Shown here: piece by piece, positions 58,444 through 64,000 of the stretch
Numbering within the stretch: the first letter of the stretch is position 1
Layout: every line of letters begins with the position of its first letter
Assembly: GCA_017744515.1 (NCBI GenBank)
Contig: JAGIBF010000024.1
Span: 1-64,000 of the forward strand
From: Niastella sp.
GTDB lineage: Bacteria; Bacteroidota; Bacteroidia; Chitinophagales; Chitinophagaceae
Direction: 5' to 3'
Length of the DNA: 64,000 nt
Made by a program: the position numbers and the translations under genes
Notes under the pieces: generated by a model
Database searches by the model: none
What the model was told of the DNA's origin: nothing
What the model saw: only the letters and a program-made list of their open reading frames with translations

Positions 58444-61400
58444 ATGAGAAAGCTACGCCTGGCTACCCTTGTGGTAGTCATAACCTTATCCTGTTATTCA
58501 TCCGCATGGGCCGATACCTTTATGGTAACCAGTGCTCTTGCGAGCGGCGCTGGCAGCCTCCGGGAAGCTATTGAAAAAGCCAATGCCAACGGCACGGCTG
58601 TTACCGATTATATCCTGTTCGACCTCCCCACCCGCCGCGGTCCCGTCACTATCTTATTGAATCCCAACATGCCACTGCCCGGACTTACGTCCAACATCAT
58701 CATCGACGCCAGTTCACAGCCGGGTGATCCTTTAGGCGTTACCAATGCCAAAGTAGCGGTAGCTATACAAGGTTTCTTTTCCAATGACAACACCGACTAT
58801 TACATCTTCCAGGCCAGCAATGCCACCAATGTCCAGATCTACGGCTTCTTTCTTTGGGCCCAGGTGGGCGACCGGAATACAGGCACGCCGCCAACAAACC
58901 TGTATGCCATCCACCTGCGCAATTGCAGTGAAGTGACCATCGGCGCCCCGGGCAAAGGCAACCTGATCAGCGGCTGGAAGCGAGGCGTATATACCGAATA
59001 CTTCCGTGGGCAGGCAAGCCACCACATTACCGTCCAATCCAACACGATGGGCGTAAATACCGACGGCATTTCGACAGTACTCGTTGCCGGCACCCGTCCC
59101 GGCGATCCCGGCACACCCGCCACCAACCAGTATGGAATCTACTTCGACCGCGCTACCGACATCTTCATAGGAGGAGAAGCGCCCGGACAAGGCAACTCTA
59201 TCAACGCACAAAATGACATCTTCTGCACCGGGCACCCCGATCCGGCCATCAACGATAGCTTACTCATCATCAACAACAAGCTGGGCATCGATATCAATGA
59301 CGATATGGTGGCCGCCAACTCACTGACAGGCATTACGGTGCAGGATTACCAAAAGCTCAACTCCACCAACAGGGCAAGCGCCGGCCTCATTATCCGCAAA
59401 AATTACATTGCCGGCCGATCACGCTTCAACGCCATCTCACTGGCCAACATACAAAGCTATTTTGCTATCGAACAAAACCTGCTGGGTGGCGAAAAGCGCA
59501 ACGCCCCCATCCGGAACACCACACTGGAATCCGGCATCATGATCGTAAACTGTCCCGCAGGTATCATCGGCGGCACCGCACCCGGCAATGAAAACTATAT
59601 CCGCTATTGCAGCCGTACGGCCCTGATGCTCACCAGCACTTCCAACATCACATTTCGTTACAATAGCACCTACTGCAACAACCAACAGCCCATCACCATC
59701 AGCAACTGGGCTGCCGCCAACGGAGCAAGGCCGCAACCATTCATTACGATCAACGGCCTCAACCAGGCCACAGGCACCATACGCGGCACAGCTCTGCCCG
59801 GCTCTACCATCGATCTTTATGCAGATGATAATTGCCCGGGCTGCGAAGGCAAAACACATCTCGGTCTGGTAACCACTGCCGATGCCAGCGGCCAATGGAC
59901 CTATACCGATCCTGCCCTCACCGGCAAAAGCATCATCGCTACGGCCACAGACCCCCAGGGAGCCACTTCAAAATATTCAGCACCCTTGATAGAAGATGCC
60001 AACGTACGCATCACCGGCGTCAGCTGCACGGCGTTGGGAGCTATATGCGGCGTCAGGATCATCAGCGGAGCAGAGTGGGAATGGAGAGATGAAGCAGGAA
60101 CAGTAGTAAGCCGCGACACCTGCCTCAGCAATGTGCCTGCAGGCACCTATACTTTGTGGCTGCCTGTTGGCACAGGCTCCTGCGAGTCTACCTACACGTT
60201 CATCGTTCCGGACAACTCACTCAACATCGACTCCAGCGCCGGCATCATGATCACCAATGCACGATGCAATAAAAACAATGGTTCCATCTGTGGCATCAAC
60301 CCCGTAGGGGCCACAAACTGGGGATGGGAAGATGCCGCCGGCAATTTCATCACCACGGCTGCCTGCCTCAGGAATGTATTGCCGGGCAGCTATCGCTTCA
60401 GAGTAACCGATGGAGCCTGCGACAAATACACCCGCTATTATACAATCACCAATACTTCGCCCGACATAGATGCAGCCAATCTGCAAACAACAGCCACAAC
60501 CTGTAGCCAGCCCAACGCATCTATCAGCGGCATTACCCTATCAGGCATGAACTTCTCGTCCCTGCAATGGATAAATGAAAACAGAAATGTAGTAGGCACT
60601 ACAGCTGATCTTTCGAACATACCTGCAGGCCGTTATAAACTCATTGCATTGGATAATACAGCAGGTTGCGGCGACTCTACTAATTGGATTACCATAACAG
60701 CTACACCGGCACTTGCACTAAACACTACAACAGCACAGATCAGCGACGCTACCTGTGGACAAACCAATGGCAGTATCCGCAACATCACGTTCACCAATCC
60801 AGATGGAATGGTAGCAACAATTTGGGTAGATGAACAAGGAACAGTAGTAGGCAACAACCTCGACCTGCAACCAATAAAAGCAGGAAAGTACCGGTTGAAA
60901 ATAAAAGATAGAAGCACTTGCGACACATTGATATCACCGGTCTTTGAAGTATCAGGCTATGCACCTGCACCATTGTTGGTAATACAGGCAACAGAAAAAG
61001 ATGCTACCTGCAACCAATCCAACGGCAGCATCCAGGTCAACCAGCTCAACAATAACGCAGCGCTATACACTTTCCGTTGGTTACTGGACAGTACTACCCA
61101 GATCGGGTCAGCGCTTTCAATTTCCAACCTGAATCCGGCCACCTATCATCTCATAGCTACCGACGCCAACGGTTGCGGGCAAGCGATCTACAAAAAAACA
61201 ATTCGTATGCAGCCCCTTCCGGCCATGAATGAAGACAGGGCACTTGTGCAACCCGACAGATGTGGATTTGGCACCGGTAGCATTACCGGCATTATTGCTA
61301 CCAGTGCTGCCGGAGCCCTGCAATATCAATGGTTTAACAGTAATAACCAGATAGCAGGACAGCAACCAACCATCAGCAATTTGCACGAAGGAAACTACCA

Positions 61401-61998
61401 CCTGCTTATAACGGACATAAATGGCTGTCAGCTACGTAGTGCCGGCTATGCTATTACACAGGATATCAGCACATTACCGGTGCCTCAATATGACAACATC
61501 ACCATAGCCCGGCATACAGATGGCATCCTGAAGGTGAAAAATCCGCAAGCTGGCGCAACATATATATTATATAATGCAGCAACCAATACAGCACTTGAAG
61601 AAAATCAAACAGGCATCTTCACAGTAAGAAGAGTACCGGAAGACACACATTATTATATAGAGTACAAAGCGGGCCCTTGCAACAGTGATCGCGGGCAGGT
61701 AAGCATCAAGGTCATAGATATGACCAAATTAGATATCCCTAATACCTTTACTCCCAACAACGATGGCATCAATGATGAGTTCCGCATCCGTATTACAGGG
61801 TACTTCAAACTAAATGGATTGAAGATTTTCAACCGTTGGGGACAGTTAGTATTTGAGACGAAAGACCCCAACTTTGTGTGGAATGGGAAAAAAAATGGAC
61901 ACAATATCCCGGTAGCTACTTACTACTGGGTCATTGAAGGAATTGATCTAAACGGTAAATTCTTGCGCCAGGCAGGCTCTGTTACATTGATTCGTTAA
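58444..61998 (+). CDS. Large T9SS-exported adhesin-like protein with SprB-type repeats
   Basis: A 1184-residue secreted protein. The signal peptide is MRKLRLATLVVVITLSCYSSAWA. Residues about 25-510 look like a parallel beta-helix (GAGSLREAIEKANAN, a motif of pectate-lyase-like/adhesin helices, and many NxxT/G turns). From about 520 to 1010 there are six units of about 80 residues, each with a pattern like A-T-C-x-x-x-N-G-S-I near its start and AGxYxL...D..GC near its end, resembling SprB/adhesin repeats. The C-terminus (about 1095-1184) is a type B T9SS domain (LDIPNTFTPNNDGINDEFRI ... VATYYWVIEGID). It is probably a surface adhesin. Confidence 0.87.
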   Translation: MRKLRLATLVVVITLSCYSSAWADTFMVTSALASGAGSLREAIEKANANGTAVTDYILFDLPTRRGPVTILLNPNMPLPGLTSNIIIDASSQPGDPLGVTNAKVAVAIQGFFSNDNTDYYIFQASNATNVQIYGFFLWAQVGDRNTGTPPTNLYAIHLRNCSEVTIGAPGKGNLISGWKRGVYTEYFRGQASHHITVQSNTMGVNTDGISTVLVAGTRPGDPGTPATNQYGIYFDRATDIFIGGEAPGQGNSINAQNDIFCTGHPDPAINDSLLIINNKLGIDINDDMVAANSLTGITVQDYQKLNSTNRASAGLIIRKNYIAGRSRFNAISLANIQSYFAIEQNLLGGEKRNAPIRNTTLESGIMIVNCPAGIIGGTAPGNENYIRYCSRTALMLTSTSNITFRYNSTYCNNQQPITISNWAAANGARPQPFITINGLNQATGTIRGTALPGSTIDLYADDNCPGCEGKTHLGLVTTADASGQWTYTDPALTGKSIIATATDPQGATSKYSAPLIEDANVRITGVSCTALGAICGVRIISGAEWEWRDEAGTVVSRDTCLSNVPAGTYTLWLPVGTGSCESTYTFIVPDNSLNIDSSAGIMITNARCNKNNGSICGINPVGATNWGWEDAAGNFITTAACLRNVLPGSYRFRVTDGACDKYTRYYTITNTSPDIDAANLQTTATTCSQPNASISGITLSGMNFSSLQWINENRNVVGTTADLSNIPAGRYKLIALDNTAGCGDSTNWITITATPALALNTTTAQISDATCGQTNGSIRNITFTNPDGMVATIWVDEQGTVVGNNLDLQPIKAGKYRLKIKDRSTCDTLISPVFEVSGYAPAPLLVIQATEKDATCNQSNGSIQVNQLNNNAALYTFRWLLDSTTQIGSALSISNLNPATYHLIATDANGCGQAIYKKTIRMQPLPAMNEDRALVQPDRCGFGTGSITGIIATSAAGALQYQWFNSNNQIAGQQPTISNLHEGNYHLLITDINGCQLRSAGYAITQDISTLPVPQYDNITIARHTDGILKVKNPQAGATYILYNAATNTALEENQTGIFTVRRVPEDTHYYIEYKAGPCNSDRGQVSIKVIDMTKLDIPNTFTPNNDGINDEFRIRITGYFKLNGLKIFNRWGQLVFETKDPNFVWNGKKNGHNIPVATYYWVIEGIDLNGKFLRQAGSVTLIR

Positions 61999-62262
61999 AA
62001 AGACATTAAAACCCTTAACAAATCGTATAGTTGAAAAAATGTTTTTCATCAAACATCACATTTGGCATAATTTATGGAAATATATTTCACGTTACAATGA
62101 TACAGTAACTGCAATTTGTGAAAGAGTAGAGAAGGTGGTTTTTACGAAAAAAAATTGCAGCAAATTCTAAGAAGATTTACTGTTGTTATTTAAGATATTT
62201 GATTTATTTTTATAATGCATTACATGAAAAACCTTTTCTACGGTTTAGGGTTTAGGGGTTAA

Positions 62263-62291
62263 AAAGGGGAGTATTCCTGCTCCCCTTTCCT
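62263..62291 (+). terminator. Intrinsic-terminator-like hairpin
   Basis: AAAGGGGAG pairs with CTCCCCTTT (9 bp) around an 8-base loop. The downstream sequence is T/C-rich and not a clean T-run. It lies 265 bp after the adhesin-like gene. Confidence 0.6.
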
Positions 62292-62443
62292 TTCAAAACT
62301 CTACAGGCGTCGGAAAGGTTTTTCTCTTTTATATTCTTCCCGTTTTTCTTGATCCCATTATCTTATTGTTTTTCAGTTGATTACCTGCAAATGCCAGGCA
62401 TTTCGTGCTTTGGTACGGTAGCAGTATTCAACGAATTGCACTT

Positions 62444-62483
62444 AAAAAGTGAAGGCCGCCCAAAAGCGGCCTTCACTTTTTAT
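62444..62483. terminator. Very strong intrinsic terminator
   Basis: AAAAAGTGAAGGCCGC pairs perfectly with GCGGCCTTCACTTTTT (16 bp) around a 6-base loop. The A/T tails let it work on both strands. Confidence 0.85.
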
Positions 62484-62569
62484 ATCCTAAGAAGCCTAAC
62501 ACCTTGACGACTTCGGGCTGGTAAATCATTGATGATCAGCCAAGAGTCAAGATTACAGCGCTAAACCCA

Positions 62570-62653
62570 CGACTTAGAATTCTCGATTCTACTGCCCCGA
62601 TACCTCAAAGGGTTTTGACTCAGCACTCTCGACTCACGACTCTGAACTCACTT
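62570..62653. repeat. Heptamer arrays (CTCACGA and related) at the hemJ 3' end
   Basis: Five units at 62570-62604 (CGACTTA, GAATTCT, CGATTCT and two more degenerate) and five at 62619-62653 (CTCAGCA, CTCTCGA, CTCACGA, CTCTGAA and CTCACTT), each in register. The second block contains the hemJ stop codon. Confidence 0.8.
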
Positions 62654-63175
62654 CTTCTCCCGCAAATACTTGTAAATTTTGATCGCACTCATCAGCACGA
62701 TCACAAAGAGGATCAAACCCGTAATGCCCCACACAAAGCTGAGACTTTGCTTCACTACCACCAGCATTACGATCGCTACCAAAAAGATAGTAGCTACTTC
62801 ATTCCAGATACGCAGCTGCTGCGAAGTGAATTTAAAAACACCACATTGCTGTTGCCTGAAGATGGCATGCAATGAAAAATGATAAGCATATAACCCAACA
62901 ACAAATACTAATTTAATAATGAGCCACGACGGCGTCACACCCAGTAAGTACCATGTAGTAGTACCCAGTATTAAAGTCAATACAGCAGATGGCCAGGTGA
63001 TACCATACCACAGACGTTTCATCATGATGCCAAACTGCTCCCTCAATGCATCCCTTACCGGCTCAGGCTTTGCACCCGCTTCAGCATTATAGATGAACAA
63101 CCGCGGCATGTAAAACATACCCGCAAACCAGGTTACAATAAAAATAATATGGAGTGCCTTGATGTATAAATACAT
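62648..63175 (-). CDS. hemJ: Protoporphyrinogen IX oxidase HemJ (CopD-family membrane protein)
   Basis: A 175-residue membrane protein with four membrane segments: MYLYIKALHIIFIVTWFAGM, ITWPSAVLTLILGTTTWYLL, LIIKLVFVVGLYAYHFSLHA and the C-terminal pair ending IGL..LFVIVLMSAIKIYK. The N-terminal KALHIIFIVTWFAGMFYMPR matches HemJ. HemJ oxidises protoporphyrinogen to protoporphyrin, the step before ferrochelatase. That it follows hemH by 16 bp on the same strand supports the assignment. The ATG at 63175 was chosen over a TTG at 63190. Confidence 0.88.
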   Translation of the reverse strand: MYLYIKALHIIFIVTWFAGMFYMPRLFIYNAEAGAKPEPVRDALREQFGIMMKRLWYGITWPSAVLTLILGTTTWYLLGVTPSWLIIKLVFVVGLYAYHFSLHAIFRQQQCGVFKFTSQQLRIWNEVATIFLVAIVMLVVVKQSLSFVWGITGLILFVIVLMSAIKIYKYLREKK

Positions 63176-63191
63176 AATGCTATTGATCAAA

Positions 63192-64000
63192 TTAAACAGC
63201 TTGATCCAACAAGCCCTTCAACGCTTTCACCCAGGCAGGATGCACATTCAAACAAGGGATCAACGTAAACTCCTCACCACCTGCATGCAAAAATATTTCC
63301 CTTCCTTCCTCACCCATTTCTTCCAAAGTCTCCAGACAATCACTCACAAAGGCAGGACAAAGTATCACCAGTTTCTTAATACCCTCCTTAGGCATTTCAG
63401 CCAATCGCACAGCAGTATAAGGCTTCAGCCATTCATCACGGCCCAGTCGCGACTGGAAGGAGAAACTAAACTTGGAAGTAGGAATTTGCAAAGCCTGCGC
63501 CACACGGTTGGTAGTAACAATACACTGATGCCGATAACAAGTCTTATGCGCTTCAGAATCTACTGCACAACAGTCTGCAGACTTCAGACAATGATTTCCG
63601 GTAACATCACTTTTATGAACATGCCGTTCAGGAATGCCATGATAACTGAATACAATATGATCATACTCCTTTTGCAAATAAGGCTTGATACTATCTACCA
63701 AAGAGTCGAGGTAAGCAGCGTCGTCATAAAAAGGAGGAACTACAGTCAACTTAAAAGAATACTTCCCCTTGCGGTGCATTTTCTTTGCATACTCTACCGC
63801 TGTTTCATAACTCGACATAGCATAGTGCGGATACAGTGGCACCAGTACAACTTCTTCCAGGTCGGGTTGCTTTTGCAACAGCTCGTCATACGCCGTCCAG
63901 GGAGCAGGGCTGCCATAACGCATGGCCAGTGCCACAGGTTCATCTACCTGTTCCTGCAATGCCTGCTGCAGTTGTTTGCTGATCACAATAAGCGGAGAAC
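63192..64000 (-). CDS. hemH: Ferrochelatase, 5' end beyond window
   Basis: The C-terminal 268 codons of ferrochelatase, which inserts Fe2+ into protoporphyrin IX; the frame is open at the right edge (PLIVISKQLQQALQEQ). Key segments are VLVPLYPHYAMSSYETAVEY, FSYHGIPERHVHKSD, with the metal-site His, and FSFQSRLGRDEWLKPYT, with PAFVSDCLETLEEMG carrying the catalytic-site Glu. Between them lies a Cys-rich stretch, HCLKSADCCAVDSEAHKTCY, then RHQC; whether it binds a metal cluster is unknown. It is the first gene of a hemH-hemJ operon. An internal GTG (63986) is not the true start. Confidence 0.93.
   Translation of the reverse strand, partial: SPLIVISKQLQQALQEQVDEPVALAMRYGSPAPWTAYDELLQKQPDLEEVVLVPLYPHYAMSSYETAVEYAKKMHRKGKYSFKLTVVPPFYDDAAYLDSLVDSIKPYLQKEYDHIVFSYHGIPERHVHKSDVTGNHCLKSADCCAVDSEAHKTCYRHQCIVTTNRVAQALQIPTSKFSFSFQSRLGRDEWLKPYTAVRLAEMPKEGIKKLVILCPAFVSDCLETLEEMGEEGREIFLHAGGEEFTLIPCLNVHPAWVKALKGLLDQAV

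Larger units (their letters stand above)
61999..62647. other. Gene-free 649-bp region with two terminator-like hairpins
   Basis: No convincing protein gene lies between the adhesin-like gene and hemJ. Two plus-strand terminator hairpins (62263-62291 and 62444-62481) are 173 bp apart, the second 446 bp after the stop codon. The space between may hold a small RNA, but I see no TAnnTTTG match upstream of it. A heptamer repeat fills the hemJ end. Confidence 0.55.

Noticed and set aside
62240-62258. A TTTAGGG doublet resembling a telomeric repeat
   Set aside because: Only two units, in an AT-rich terminator region; a chance pattern.
11814-62653. Possibility that the periodic arrays are CRISPR arrays
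   Set aside because: Units are 7-8 bp, abut directly, lack spacers, and no cas genes are nearby.
1-64000. tRNA, rRNA, insertion sequences or prophage genes
   Set aside because: No cloverleaf-like segment, rRNA sequence, transposase or phage gene was seen.

Overview
The window looks like a chromosomal segment from a Bacteroidota bacterium, most likely a member of the Chitinophagaceae or a close relative. Four things point there. It has SusC/SusD-type TonB-linked outer-membrane transport genes. It has type IX secretion (T9SS) genes: porZ next to recO, plus two cargo proteins with gliding-motility-type C-terminal domains. It has LytS/LytTR two-component pairs. Many genes are preceded by the Bacteroidota promoter element TAnnTTTG, and Shine-Dalgarno sequences are not prominent. 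I see no rRNA, tRNA, CRISPR array, insertion sequence or prophage.

Layout. Positions 1-8877 (minus strand) hold two SusC-type systems. The first SusC runs off the left edge. The second is a SusC / SusD / surface-lipoprotein operon whose SusD gene carries an in-frame amber stop. An MMPL/RND-type exporter follows (9393-11747). Positions 11989-24848 are a housekeeping and envelope block: porZ-recO, an amidohydrolase, prfA, an EF-hand protein, VanZ, an ECF sigma/anti-sigma pair, gcvH, a cyclophilin lipoprotein, GNAT, serS and a beta-barrel protein. Positions 24951-32430 carry a T9SS lectin-PKD protein, a TlpA-like thioredoxin protein, an M28 peptidase and a LytTR regulator/kinase pair. Positions 32716-47580 carry dxs, an L,D-transpeptidase, pirin, scpA, a DUF3078 protein, mscL, a PPK2 kinase, frr, a WecA/MraY-type transferase, half of a split transketolase, a LolC/E-type permease, rbfA, an MsbA-like exporter and an FkbM methyltransferase. 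Positions 47658-64000 carry a DPP-IV-type peptidase, an SDR/epimerase pair, a second LytS/LytTR pair, a DksA-like protein with a histone-H1-like tail, ileS, a giant T9SS adhesin-like protein, hemJ and the 3' part of hemH.

The most unusual feature is between the genes. At least sixteen gene boundaries carry short degenerate arrays with a strict 7-bp or 8-bp period. There are several sequence families: CTCACGA-like, GAGCTTC-like, TTCACGT/CGATTGC-like and TTAGCAA-like heptamers, and GTCCGGAA-like and CAATTTGA-like octamers. Many are arranged as imperfect inverted pairs. Some flank an intrinsic terminator symmetrically, two sit between the promoter and the start codon (prfA, scpA), one lies between two divergent promoters, and three have become part of coding sequences (amidohydrolase, ileS, rbfA C-terminus). 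A different 11-bp-phased GAAGCAT array lies between ileS and the giant adhesin gene. I do not know a published name for these elements; they are the best candidate here for something undescribed.

Functionally, much of the window is envelope biology: glycan uptake, T9SS export, peptidoglycan cross-linking, lipid-linked sugar synthesis and lipoprotein or lipid export. This is mixed with translation factors (prfA, serS, frr, rbfA, ileS) and isoprenoid and heme synthesis. All functions are assigned from recognisable motifs, family-like sequence and gene order; no database search was run.
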